Shown here piece by piece: positions 41,154-51,017 of a DNA stretch of 64,000 nt. Position 1 is the stretch's first letter; the number at the start of each line of letters is the position of its first letter. The DNA is from Wolfiporia cocos (Eukaryota > Basidiomycota > Agaricomycetes > Polyporales > Phaeolaceae): assembly GCA_029448655.1 (NCBI GenBank), contig JACCLO010000001.1, forward strand, positions 5,084,001 to 5,148,000, in the 5' to 3' direction. Both the position numbers and the translations under genes were made by a program. The notes beneath the pieces are model-generated. The model was not told where the DNA came from. It saw only the letters and a list, made by a program, of their open reading frames with translations, and did no database searches.

Positions 41154-44100
41154 ATGACGCTGGCAAAACCCGTGAAGTGCAACGCACTAATCGACTCAGG
41201 AGCAATGTCGAACCTGATCCACAGCAGAGTGGTAGAAAAATACAAGGTGCCCACACAACCCTTGAAGAACCCGATCATCGTCAAGAATGTCGACGGAACC
41301 GAAAACAAAGATGGGCGCATAGACCGAGAAGCCACCATACTACTACGATATCCAAAGACCAAGAAGACGCGAAAAGTTCGATTCTTGGTAGGATCAATCG
41401 GAATGGAAAACATGATTCTAGGGTATGGATGGCTAAAAGACGAAAACCCCACAATCGACTGGAAGGACCAAACAGTCGATGTACGATCAATACTAGGGGC
41501 AGAAGAAAAGAAACAGGAAGCCACAATCCGAATGGATACAGTGGAGATGGTAGTCGCCCCGGAAGGAAAAATTCCAACAAGGGGGACCCAAGAAGCTGCG
41601 GGGTATGACCTTTACGCCGCAGAAGAAACCGAGATTCCCGCCGGAGGATGGAAGCTCGTCTCCACAGGAGTAAAAATGAAGATCCCGAAGGGATCGTATG
41701 GAAGGCTGGCCGGACGATCAGGCAACACCCTCAGACACGGATTGGTAGTACAAGCCGGAATCATAGACTCGGACTACCGAGGAGACGTCGGAGCCATCGT
41801 CTTCAACTACTCAGACAAAGCGCATCGAATTATCCCGGGCATGCGAATAGCCCAGATAATTTTCGAACGGCACCTCACCCCCGACATTATAGAGGTCAAA
41901 GACCTAGATGAAACAGAACGAGGAGAGAAAGGGTTTGGATCCACGGACCAGCCCGAAGAAACAGCACAGCGGCTCTACACTCCCGAGGAGTATGAAGCGA
42001 TCCGACGCTTCGCAAAAGATAACCCTCGGATCATAGGAAAGAAAGGGGAGACGCGAAAGAAGTTCCGGACAAAGATACAGATTATCAACGCCGTCAGGAA
42101 AGCGCTAACGAAATCTCAAGAATTTGCACAAAAACCCCCCGAACCAGAACGAACGATTGAGGAGATGGTCCCAAAACACCTACTGAACTTCGCAAAGGTG
42201 TTCAGCAAGGAGTCCGCAACAGCGTTCCCCCCGTCGAGACCATGGGACCACGCAATTGAGTTAAAACCCGATTTCGTGCCAAGAAACTGCAAAGTCTATG
42301 CACTCTCGCCTAAAGAGCAACAGGCGCTAGACGAATTCCTAAAAGAAAACTTGGCCAAGGGATTCATAGTCCCTTCAAAATCCCCGATGGCGTCACCATT
42401 CTTTTTCGTCCCAAAGAAAGACAGCGGCCTACGACCCTGTCAAGATTATCGATATCTGAACGAAGGGACGATAAAGAACGTCTATCCCTTACCCCTGATC
42501 TCAGAGCTCCTGGAAAAGCTGAAAGGAGCAAAGATCTTCACAAAAATGGACCTTAGAGCGGGATACAACAACGTGCGAATCAAAAAGGGAGACGAATGGA
42601 AAGCGGCCTTCAAAACAAACCGAGGGTTATACGAGCCCACGGTTATGTTTTTCGGATTATGCAACGCACCCGGGACTTTTCAGGCAATGATGAACGAAAT
42701 CCTGAAAGAAGAAATCCTCGAAGGATGGGTGCTCGTTTATATGGACGACATCCTCATTTTCTCAGAAAACGAGGAAATACACAAGGAACGGGAGCGGCGG
42801 ATCCTGCAGAGATTGATGGATAACCATCTCTTTGTGAAACCCGAGAAATGCGCCTTCGGTGTCGACAAAGTCGAATTTCTGGGACTAGTCATCACCCCGG
42901 GAAATATCCAGATGGACCCAGCGAAACTCAATGGGATTAAGGAATGGCCAACTCCCCGAAATCTCAAAGAAGTCAGATCCTTCCTAGGATTTGCGAACTT
43001 CTATCGGAAATTTATCGATCACTATTCTACGCACGCCCGGCCCTTGGTTGACCTCACAAAAACAGTCACGGGGACAGGGTTCCAATGGACGGAGAAAGAA
43101 CAGAAAGCGTTCGAATTCATGAAGAAAGCATTCACGACGGCGCCCGCGCTAGGAACACCGGACAAAGAAAAACCGTTCATCCTCGAAACAGATGCATCTC
43201 AGTTCGCCACAGGAGCAGTGCTGAAACAGATAGACGAAACAGGGAGCGAACGGCCGGTGGGATATCTCTCACAATCCCTGACACCAACAGAACGGAACTA
43301 CGAAATCTACGATCGCGAACTACTCGGAATAGTCCGAGCATTAGAAGAATGGCGGCACCTATTGGAAGGAGCACCGCATCGGATCTTGATCCGAAGTGAT
43401 CATCAGAACCTGACGTACTGGAGAAGCGCACAGCGCCTAAATCGGCGACAAGCGAGATGGCATCTATTCCTCTCACAATTCGACCTGAAATTGCAGCACG
43501 TCCCCGGAAAGAAACTAGTCATGGCCGACACACTTTCCAGGTTGTACCACCTGGACAAAAGCAACGAGGACAACGAGGGAATCACCATGATTCCAGACGA
43601 ACTCGTCGTCCACGCAATCCAGATCCCGATCATTGATCGAATCAAGAATGCTAACGATCGAGATGAATCTGCGGAACAGGCGATCCGTGCCCTAGGGGGC
43701 ACAGGCGAATTCCCCACGAGAACCACCGCAGATGAATGGCAACAAACGGATGGGATACTGCTCTACAGAGGAAGGATGTACGTGCCAAGGGACGAGGGCC
43801 TTCGACGGGACGTCATCTCAAAATACCACGACACGATCCCAGCCGGACACCCTGGGATCTGGGGTACAACAGTACAGGTCACGACTCACTTCTGGTGGCC
43901 TGACATGAGAACAATGATAGCGGAATACGTCCGGGGCTGTGCAATCTGTCAACAGATGAAACCTGATAGGAAGCCGCTGAACCCCCCTTTGCAACCAATA
44001 CCGACACAGGAAGACGCCCTCCCCTTCTCACAGTGCTCGGTCGATTTTGTCACCGACCTGCCAAGAGTCGGAAAGTATGACTCCATGATGGTGATTGTCG

Positions 44101-45950
44101 ACCATGGCCTATCCAAGGCCATCTCTCTCACCCCATGTGACAAAACGATCACTAGCGAAGGGGCGGCAGAGATATTTCACCGAAAAATCTACTCGCTATA
44201 TGGCATCCCCCGAAAGATCATTTCAGACAGAGGGCCACAATTTGCATCAAAGCTTTTCAAGGAATTATGCAAGCTGCAGGGGACAGAATCAGCGATGAGT
44301 ACGGCGTACCATCCACAGACCGACGGACAAACAGAAAGGATGAATCAACAGATCGAAGTATACCTTCGCATCTATTGCATGAACGACCCTTTCCAGTGGG
44401 TACAACGACTGCCTGACGTCGAATTTGCGCACAACACCAGACGGACCGAAAACCGGCCAGCGCCACTTGAAATAATCCTAGGATATGTTCCGAGAGGGTT
44501 CCCAGATTATGACAGAGTAGGGAACGTCCCGGCCGCTGTCGACAGGATCAAAAAGATCAAAGAGGCGCGAAAGATGGCATTCATCGCGCATGAATTAGCT
44601 CAGAAAAAAATAGCAGGGAGGTTCCTCAGAGAACTGCCGAAGCTTGAGAAAGGGGATAAGGTCTGGCTCGACGCAAAGAACCTAACAATCCCCTACGAAT
44701 CTAACAAGCTGGCACCAAAAAGAGAAGGACCCTTCACTATCACAGAAAAGATGGGACCCACGACATACCGGCTGCAGTTACCAACGAGCTGGAAAGTTCA
44801 TCCGGTATTCCACGCCGCCTTACTAAAGCCATTCAAAGAGACAAGGGCGCACGGACCCAATTACTTACGGCCGCCACCTGATATCATCAAGGGACAGGAA
44901 GAATACGAGGTCGAAGCCATCTTGGCTGATAGATGGAAAGGAAAGAAGCATCAATACTTCGTCAAATGGAAAGGCTATGCCACGGCCGACAACTCATGGG
45001 AAGACGAGGCGAACTTGGAGCACTCCAAGGAACTGATAAAAGACTACCACAGGACGAGGGTCAGGACAACCCCGACACTCGAAAATAAGACAGTAATAGT
45101 ATGTCGACGACTCGCCACCAGCTTCCCCGCCGTACCACGACCCCCGGCGGTGCAGATCATCGAGAAGGCCGACCGCGAGGTACGCCACCAAGAAGGTACT
45201 CCCCCCAGCATCTACAGATTAGACATGCCCTCCTCTGGTACAGGGCCGAGGGACCTTTTGCTGGCCGAGCCGATGGCTGGACGGCCCTCTTCGACATCGC
45301 GCAGGATCTCACCCATATCTACAGCTCGTACCAGAACATCACCGAGGACCTCGTCAGAATGGAGGGGCAGATCCGAGCGCAGAGAGAGGGACTTGAGCTA
45401 CTCACCGACAGACTTATCGACCGATTGGCCGCCACCACGACGGCCCGACTACGACATGCGCTCAACGACTTCGAGGATCGCGAGCACACTACTCCCAACC
45501 GACCCGAATACGTACCACGACCCGCCCGCTTTTTCACCACCGACGAACAACGCCGAGTTGCAAGGCCGTTTGATTTTATGGAAGGCGATAGAGTATTATT
45601 TCCACTGCCTACCGAGACTCAGAGAGCCCGCCGAACAGGAGCTAGAGACCCGACGCCACGTATTCCTCGTATGGGAGGCAACGGGAGATGTGAACCACTT
45701 GCACGCCCGACGAGCCCTAGGGCTACCCCAGAACGACAGCGAAGAGCGAATAGCACGCCGCCTATTCGACGATCTCCATCAGTGCAGAGCATTACCCGCG
45801 AGGAGTTTGAGCGAGGTGCGAGGGAGCATGAACGAGACACCGCCTCCTTACCCGCATGGGCGGCACGAAACCTTCACCGCGCCGCGCACCACTGGAGGTA
45901 TCGACACAACGAATACCTCAGAGATATCCCTTCCCTACGGGTACCAGTGA
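41154..45950 (+). CDS. pol: Pol polyprotein with internal dUTPase (element 3)
   Basis: 1,598 residues from the first ATG; the frame is open further upstream across the gag stop. Domains: aspartic protease with DSGA at about residue 14; dUTPase at about 127-265 with motifs AAGYDLYAA, GRLAGRSG, GIIDSDYRGDV, GMRIAQIIF and RGEKGFGST; reverse transcriptase with YMDD at about 529; RNase H (ETDASQFATGA, SDHQNLTYW); integrase with HHCC finger and D964, D1025, E1061; chromodomain at about 1249-1305 (WKGYATADNSWEDEANL). The dUTPase lies between protease and RT, unlike element 1 where it is C-terminal. The last 290 residues beyond the chromodomain are Arg/Pro-rich then helical (LILWKAIEYYFHCL) and overlap another ORF. 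Confidence 0.95.
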   Translation: MTLAKPVKCNALIDSGAMSNLIHSRVVEKYKVPTQPLKNPIIVKNVDGTENKDGRIDREATILLRYPKTKKTRKVRFLVGSIGMENMILGYGWLKDENPTIDWKDQTVDVRSILGAEEKKQEATIRMDTVEMVVAPEGKIPTRGTQEAAGYDLYAAEETEIPAGGWKLVSTGVKMKIPKGSYGRLAGRSGNTLRHGLVVQAGIIDSDYRGDVGAIVFNYSDKAHRIIPGMRIAQIIFERHLTPDIIEVKDLDETERGEKGFGSTDQPEETAQRLYTPEEYEAIRRFAKDNPRIIGKKGETRKKFRTKIQIINAVRKALTKSQEFAQKPPEPERTIEEMVPKHLLNFAKVFSKESATAFPPSRPWDHAIELKPDFVPRNCKVYALSPKEQQALDEFLKENLAKGFIVPSKSPMASPFFFVPKKDSGLRPCQDYRYLNEGTIKNVYPLPLISELLEKLKGAKIFTKMDLRAGYNNVRIKKGDEWKAAFKTNRGLYEPTVMFFGLCNAPGTFQAMMNEILKEEILEGWVLVYMDDILIFSENEEIHKERERRILQRLMDNHLFVKPEKCAFGVDKVEFLGLVITPGNIQMDPAKLNGIKEWPTPRNLKEVRSFLGFANFYRKFIDHYSTHARPLVDLTKTVTGTGFQWTEKEQKAFEFMKKAFTTAPALGTPDKEKPFILETDASQFATGAVLKQIDETGSERPVGYLSQSLTPTERNYEIYDRELLGIVRALEEWRHLLEGAPHRILIRSDHQNLTYWRSAQRLNRRQARWHLFLSQFDLKLQHVPGKKLVMADTLSRLYHLDKSNEDNEGITMIPDELVVHAIQIPIIDRIKNANDRDESAEQAIRALGGTGEFPTRTTADEWQQTDGILLYRGRMYVPRDEGLRRDVISKYHDTIPAGHPGIWGTTVQVTTHFWWPDMRTMIAEYVRGCAICQQMKPDRKPLNPPLQPIPTQEDALPFSQCSVDFVTDLPRVGKYDSMMVIVDHGLSKAISLTPCDKTITSEGAAEIFHRKIYSLYGIPRKIISDRGPQFASKLFKELCKLQGTESAMSTAYHPQTDGQTERMNQQIEVYLRIYCMNDPFQWVQRLPDVEFAHNTRRTENRPAPLEIILGYVPRGFPDYDRVGNVPAAVDRIKKIKEARKMAFIAHELAQKKIAGRFLRELPKLEKGDKVWLDAKNLTIPYESNKLAPKREGPFTITEKMGPTTYRLQLPTSWKVHPVFHAALLKPFKETRAHGPNYLRPPPDIIKGQEEYEVEAILADRWKGKKHQYFVKWKGYATADNSWEDEANLEHSKELIKDYHRTRVRTTPTLENKTVIVCRRLATSFPAVPRPPAVQIIEKADREVRHQEGTPPSIYRLDMPSSGTGPRDLLLAEPMAGRPSSTSRRISPISTARTRTSPRTSSEWRGRSERRERDLSYSPTDLSTDWPPPRRPDYDMRSTTSRIASTLLPTDPNTYHDPPAFSPPTNNAELQGRLILWKAIEYYFHCLPRLREPAEQELETRRHVFLVWEATGDVNHLHARRALGLPQNDSEERIARRLFDDLHQCRALPARSLSEVRGSMNETPPPYPHGRHETFTAPRTTGGIDTTNTSEISLPYGYQ

Positions 45951-46162
45951 GGCCCTCGCCTGAACAACCCTGTCGACAATGTGGCTCCGCAAGTCACTGG
46001 ATCCTCGACTGCCCCGACTATATTTGCCGAGCTTGTGGGCTCAATCAACCAGGTCATCGACAGAATGAATGCCGCCAACACTTCGTATGGCGAACTCCTA
46101 CGACCCCGTCCCTCAGCGGGAACGGCGACATCTACAACGAACAGGACGCCGAGGCACTCTGA
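45101..46162 (+). CDS. Overlapping zinc-knuckle ORF (element 3)
   Basis: 353-residue frame starting inside the 3' end of pol, in a different frame, and running 212 nt past the pol stop. The middle has a helical, charged stretch (about 70-120, EDLVRMEGQIRAQREGLELL). The C-terminus has two consecutive zinc knuckles, CRQCGSASHWILDC and CRACGLNQPGHRQNEC. About 850 nt are open in both frames, and both translations look protein-like in places. Either the region is truly dual-coding, or one ancestral ORF has been moved between frames by compensating indels. Function unknown; nucleic-acid binding is inferred from the knuckles. Confidence 0.6.
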   Translation: MSTTRHQLPRRTTTPGGADHREGRPRGTPPRRYSPQHLQIRHALLWYRAEGPFAGRADGWTALFDIAQDLTHIYSSYQNITEDLVRMEGQIRAQREGLELLTDRLIDRLAATTTARLRHALNDFEDREHTTPNRPEYVPRPARFFTTDEQRRVARPFDFMEGDRVLFPLPTETQRARRTGARDPTPRIPRMGGNGRCEPLARPTSPRATPERQRRANSTPPIRRSPSVQSITREEFERGAREHERDTASLPAWAARNLHRAAHHWRYRHNEYLRDIPSLRVPVRPSPEQPCRQCGSASHWILDCPDYICRACGLNQPGHRQNECRQHFVWRTPTTPSLSGNGDIYNEQDAEAL

Positions 46163-46216
46163 CGAGGGGAGCTTAGGGGATTCGTCGAGGCCGACGAATG
46201 GCTAGGGAGGGGCTGA

Positions 46217-46928
46217 TGTTACAGTTATTTTAATTTTTCAAACGCTGACGGAACTCACCACTGGGTAAATACGATACAGGGACTTGTTGCACAACCAACC
46301 CCCCTGGCTACTCGTGACTCGTACTGGGCGCATCCCCAGTTGTATTAGCTTAGAGAGCGCGTTTCATCCTTGACAGATCCAACTCTGTCCTCGTTTCATG
46401 TTTATCATTTATTAGCTGACAGATGGCGTTCAACCGCCATGATCATTCCTATCTATCGTTTCAGATATATCACTACATACTTATCAAACGTCTGGGACTA
46501 TAGCGTAGATAGTAGCAGTGACATCTGGGATAGACTTGACCCCGAAAACCTAGCGTAGTATAAAAGCTCATGTACTTATTGTCGAGGCTCTTCAGCTCGA
46601 CCTTGTTGTACAAACAAGAGGTCTTATACTCGTTCTCAAACGTAGGAAACTACGCTCAGTATTCCCTTCTCGAGCAATCGAACTACTAAGTCCTCGAAGT
46701 ACACATTGACTTCTCGGACTTAGGCGAGTCTTATATTCTATTAGACTCGCACCTGAACAGATTATATCCTCTAACGCGTATTGGATATTAACCGATCTCC
46801 TAAGGAATTCACTTAGGACCCGAAGGCATCTAACGAATATTTGCCTTGTATACGGCGACGTGCCTACGTACAGAAGAACGATCTATATTCGCGACACGAA
46901 TATACGAACGGGTATCCGACCCGTAACA
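46217..46928 (+). repeat. 3' LTR of element 3
   Basis: 712 bp, identical by eye to the 5' LTR, preceded by the purine-rich GGCTAGGGAGGGGCTGA (46200-46216), the likely plus-strand primer. Confidence 0.95.
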
Positions 46929-48952
46929 GATAGCACCGCACCAGTTGCGTAATCAGATGAATCCGCTTCCACGCGGAACGGGGACTCCTGATCTGGGATC
47001 CGGAGTATTGGGGCCGATGTGAAAGCTTCTTTAAGGGTCTGGAATGCTTCCGCTTGTTCGGGACCCCAGTTCCACTGCGTGTTTTTCTTGGACAGTTCGG
47101 TTAACGGTTTAACCACTTTGGAGAAGTCTTTAATGAACCGTCGGTAGTAGTTGGCGAAACCAACAAAGGCCTGGACGTCCTTCACCTTGGCAGGTGTAGG
47201 CCAGTCCATTACGCCGGCTACCTTCTTAGGGTCCATTTCGACTTTTCCTTTGGAAATGATCATACCCAGGTATTCAATACTGCTTTGTTCGAAGAAGCAC
47301 TTTTCAGGCTTCGCGAACAAGTCGTTGTCTTGCAAGATTTGTAATACTTGCTTGACGATGCGACGGTGTTCCAACAGGTCGTTTCCGAACACAAGGATGT
47401 CGTCTAGGTAGACAATGACCTTTCCTTCTCTGATGAGGTCACCTAGAATATCGTTCATCATGTGTTGGAACGTGCTGGGTGCATTACAAAAACCGAAGTA
47501 CATGACTACAGCTTCGTAAAGGCCATTAGGTGTAATGAATGCGGTCTTCCATTCATCTCCCTCCTTGATTCTAACGTTGTTGTAACCCCAACGCAAGTCG
47601 AGCTTCGTAAATATCGAAGCCTGGCTAAGCTTATCGATAAGCTCGTCTATGCGTGGGAGAGGGTACCTGTTTTTAATGGTCAAGTCGTTTACTTTTCGGT
47701 AATCGACTACCATTCGGGCTCCGCCGTCTTTTTTAGGGACGAAGAAGACCGGACTCGCGATCGGGGATTTTGAGTGACGGATGTAGCCCTTCCGTAACTC
47801 TTCCTGGATCCACTGATCTAGCGAGTTCGCTTCCTGAGGAGACATTTTGTATGCCTTACTCGGGGGCGGTAGTACCGCGTCATCAGGGAAGTCGATGGCG
47901 TGGTCGTATGGTTTCCGCTCGGGCATCCTTTCGGATGCGCGTTGAGAAAATACCGTGGGACCAAACTCCTGGTATTCCTCCGGAACCAAGGATTTCCATT
48001 TCTGGAGATCCGCATCTGTCAGGAATTCATCATCCGACTTCTCCGTTATCGACTGAATGGCGTCGATAAGGAGTTCCGTTCCTTCGTCAAGGGTGTTCAC
48101 CCAAGCGACAAAGGGATTTTCAGGCTCCTCTAAGCCGAGAAAATCTATTGGAAAGTCGTTGATGATCTGATAGATGTTGCGGGGTTCGATTTCGTCTTCT
48201 TCCTCAGAAATCGAAACCCGTTTGCCATGTTTGCATTTTTCCGTACACTGATATGTGAAAGTTCCTTCCGGCCAATTGAAGTCCGGGTTGTGTTTCAGGA
48301 ACCAGTCATATCCGAGGATCACATCCGCATTCTGTACGTCCATTACGTACAAGAATTCGGTGGACTTGTGTTCCTCGTGCACCATATAAGTTTTAACCGC
48401 CATATTGATATTACCGGCGGTATTAGAGGTACCGTCGGCGTTGCGAATCTCGAGGGGCGAAGGTAGTTTCTGAGTGACTAACTTCTCCTCATGTACGAGT
48501 TTCTTATCTATGACACTTATTGATGCACCGGTGTCGATTAATGCCATGGCGTTTACTTTTTTGCCGTATACCCACAGTTCCACTTCGATAGAGAACGATT
48601 TATTGTCGTCTCGAGAATCATTTCCATGTACATTATACAAAGTGAAAAATTTCAACGCGAGCGGGTCAGGCGAAAAGTATTTTACAGGAGGGGCACGTGT
48701 AGCTAGTGTCCTTGTCCTCCGGGCAAAGTCCATTGCCGAGTTACCGAATATACCGAGATGGGATACCGGGTGACGTACGACCGCCTTATCTTCCCACAAG
48801 ATAAGGGGTCTCTGTGAAGCCTCTTCGTAGAGGTGCGCTTCTTCGGGGCGCTGTACACTCCCAGCCACTGCAGGGCTGGTGTGTTCTTCACAGAACGTCT
48901 TCGAGACGTGTGGTTGGGGCGAGGGGAACCGAGATGGTCCCGACATTGGCAA
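46929..48952 (-). pseudogene. pol: Pol of element 2, N-terminal part
   Basis: Protease (DTGA), reverse transcriptase (YLDD) and the start of RNase H up to SSDYATGAVLS, where element 3 is inserted. Nearly identical to element 1 over this region. The natural continuation is at 38453 and below. The open frame reads a few foreign codons into the element 3 LTR before stopping. Confidence 0.9.
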
Positions 48953-50867
48953 CGGTGGTGGCGGGGGCCGATGTTCCTGCTGAGCTTGAGTCAGCTGTCA
49001 CTTCTTCCCAGATCGTTTGGGCACGATACGTCTTGCCATCCGCGGGGGGCGCCGAGTACGGCTTCTTGCCAGAAGCCTGTCCCTTTCCACTACCCGAAGG
49101 AGCAGCCGTGGTCTTTCCAGACGCGGCAGCTGCATCCTTCGCCCTTTGTTGTTCGGCCCGCTGAGCGTCAGGCACGAATGTTCCCGCAGCCTTGTCCGCA
49201 GCAAGCTTAGGACACTTGTTGAAATAGTGTCCCGTCTGCTTGCAGTATGTGCAGACGGCGTTGGCGGTGTCGGCGGGGGCTTTGGCGGGCGCCTTTCCCT
49301 TATCCTTCTTTTTCTCTGACTTCTTTGCAGAAGCGGAGGATGTCTCCTTCTTTTCGGCAGGGGCCGAGTCCTTCTTGCCGGCCTTCTCGAAGATCGAGCC
49401 CTTGATCTTGTCCGGATATGACGTTTGGTACATTTCCAGAGCGAAATCGATGAGGGGCTCAATGTCGGTTGGGGCCTTGAAGAATGGGGTCTTGCCGAGG
49501 ACGTTTAAGGTGTCCTTAACCTTTTCGGGGAGTGTTTCGGTGAACTCCCACACCAGGGTCTCGTTGGCGGTTTCAGAGAGGCGGCCGAGGGTGCGGAACC
49601 GTTCACAGTAATTGAAGTAGTTCGATTCTGCCAGCTCCTTGCCCTTGGTACCGTAGTAGCCGCGAATTTCCTTCTTCGCGATCTCCTTATCCGTCATCTT
49701 GCCGTATTGCACCATTACGGATTTGGTGAAGTCCTCCCAGGTGCCGAGAGGTTCACCGTTTCCTGCCTTCTTGATGAGAGGCGAGAAAAACTTGTATGCG
49801 TCCCCTGTGACGCGGAAGAGGGCCGTGGTGATACGGTCATGGTCGTCGTAGACCCTGAGCGTACCGAAGTACAGGCCCATCTTTTCCACCCATTCCTGCG
49901 CAGTCACCTTTCCAGATGACCCAGAGAATTCGGGGGGAGGGGGGATTTTCAGGTTTTGAGGCAGACCTGGAATCTGCGGGGCGACGGCTGCTGCAGCAGC
50001 AGCTGCAGCTTGTGCGGCGGCAGCGGCCTCGGCTGCTCGGGCTTGAGCAGTGCTGGGGGCCGGTGCGGGTTCTTCCGGGGGCGTGCGGACACCGGGAGGG
50101 TTGGGAACGGAGGGATTCTTGCGACTCCTCCGAAGTTCTTCCTCAACCTTCTCCATGCGCTCGGCAAATGCATCCTCGAGGTCGTCGAGCCGAGACCGGT
50201 AATCCTTCCGGAGCTCTTTCTCCATTTCGGAGAACTTGGCGGTGTATTCCTGCCGGAGTTCCTTGCCAAGGTCCACCAAAGTGGACACAACCTCGTTGCG
50301 GACTGAATTGACCGCTTCGTGTAGCTCGTCTTGGGCCATCTGTTCGATTGCCCTGGATTGCCCAGCCAGGGAGTCGATTCTGCCATGGATTCGTTCCAGG
50401 CGGGCGTACACCATTCGGCCGAGGGTGTTGACCTTGTCGTGGCTGATTGCCGCACTTCGTTGCACGGCGGCATCGAGGATTGCCCCATGCAGGGGTGCAT
50501 CCACCTTGTGGTGATCCTCCTCTGGGAGGTACGACTTGAGGCCTGTTTCGACCTGGTCATTGGTTCGGCGTTCTGGACCCAAAAACTCTATTTCTAGGTT
50601 TGTGACGGGCCCAATCGGACGGGTGTAGCGAGCCGGGGGGTATCCGGGGATAGGTGTGCCCGGACGCGTTCCCATGGGGTTGGATGGGGAGTCCCTTTGC
50701 GGGGGAACCTCCTCAACTTCATCCTCTTCCTCTTCCTCGCTTAGGTGGTCCAGGGTCACCAGGGGTTGAGTCCCTGAGGGCCCTGCTACTGGCGTCACCG
50801 GACCTTCCGAACGGAGGCGCATGCGACGAGGGGCGAGGGGGGTGCTAACGGAGGAGGTGGAAGACAT
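48888..50867 (-). CDS. gag: Gag polyprotein (element 2)
   Basis: 659 residues, intact. The capsid-like core and C-terminal half are almost identical to the element 1 Gag, including the zinc knuckle CTYCKQTGHYFNKC. The first 160 residues are clearly more diverged (shorter acidic run, several substitutions). The start ATG matches 8877 of element 1. Upstream codons present in element 1 are out of frame here, which is why I place the start at this Met in both. Element 2 as a whole is dead, but this frame could still yield protein from an LTR transcript. Confidence 0.85.
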   Translation of the reverse strand: MSSTSSVSTPLAPRRMRLRSEGPVTPVAGPSGTQPLVTLDHLSEEEEEDEVEEVPPQRDSPSNPMGTRPGTPIPGYPPARYTRPIGPVTNLEIEFLGPERRTNDQVETGLKSYLPEEDHHKVDAPLHGAILDAAVQRSAAISHDKVNTLGRMVYARLERIHGRIDSLAGQSRAIEQMAQDELHEAVNSVRNEVVSTLVDLGKELRQEYTAKFSEMEKELRKDYRSRLDDLEDAFAERMEKVEEELRRSRKNPSVPNPPGVRTPPEEPAPAPSTAQARAAEAAAAAQAAAAAAAAVAPQIPGLPQNLKIPPPPEFSGSSGKVTAQEWVEKMGLYFGTLRVYDDHDRITTALFRVTGDAYKFFSPLIKKAGNGEPLGTWEDFTKSVMVQYGKMTDKEIAKKEIRGYYGTKGKELAESNYFNYCERFRTLGRLSETANETLVWEFTETLPEKVKDTLNVLGKTPFFKAPTDIEPLIDFALEMYQTSYPDKIKGSIFEKAGKKDSAPAEKKETSSASAKKSEKKKDKGKAPAKAPADTANAVCTYCKQTGHYFNKCPKLAADKAAGTFVPDAQRAEQQRAKDAAAASGKTTAAPSGSGKGQASGKKPYSAPPADGKTYRAQTIWEEVTADSSSAGTSAPATTVANVGTISVPLAPTTRLEDVL

Positions 50868-51017
50868 TTTTGCGAATACTGTTTATGACGAATGTTAGTT
50901 TCCGGTTACTCATTGTCTTAGATTCTTTTTAAGAAGGGATTTGGTTTGAAAGCTGCAACTTTCGTTATAGATCACACTCGCACTCTATTTCAGAGTTAAA
51001 AGATGATAGTATTTCTA

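Larger units (their letters stand above)
38459..46928 (+). mobile_element. Element 3: complete chromovirus of a second family
   Basis: 8,470 bp with 712-bp LTRs (38459-39170, 46217-46928) that look identical by eye, and perfect TSD GATAG (38454-38458, 46929-46933) in the pol of element 2. Order: LTR, self-primer site, gag, pol (protease, dUTPase, RT, RNase H, integrase, chromodomain), an overlapping extra ORF, purine-rich tract, LTR. Long intact frames and identical LTRs indicate a very recent insertion. Older LTRs of the family are at 23455, 24276 and 27850. Confidence 0.95.
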
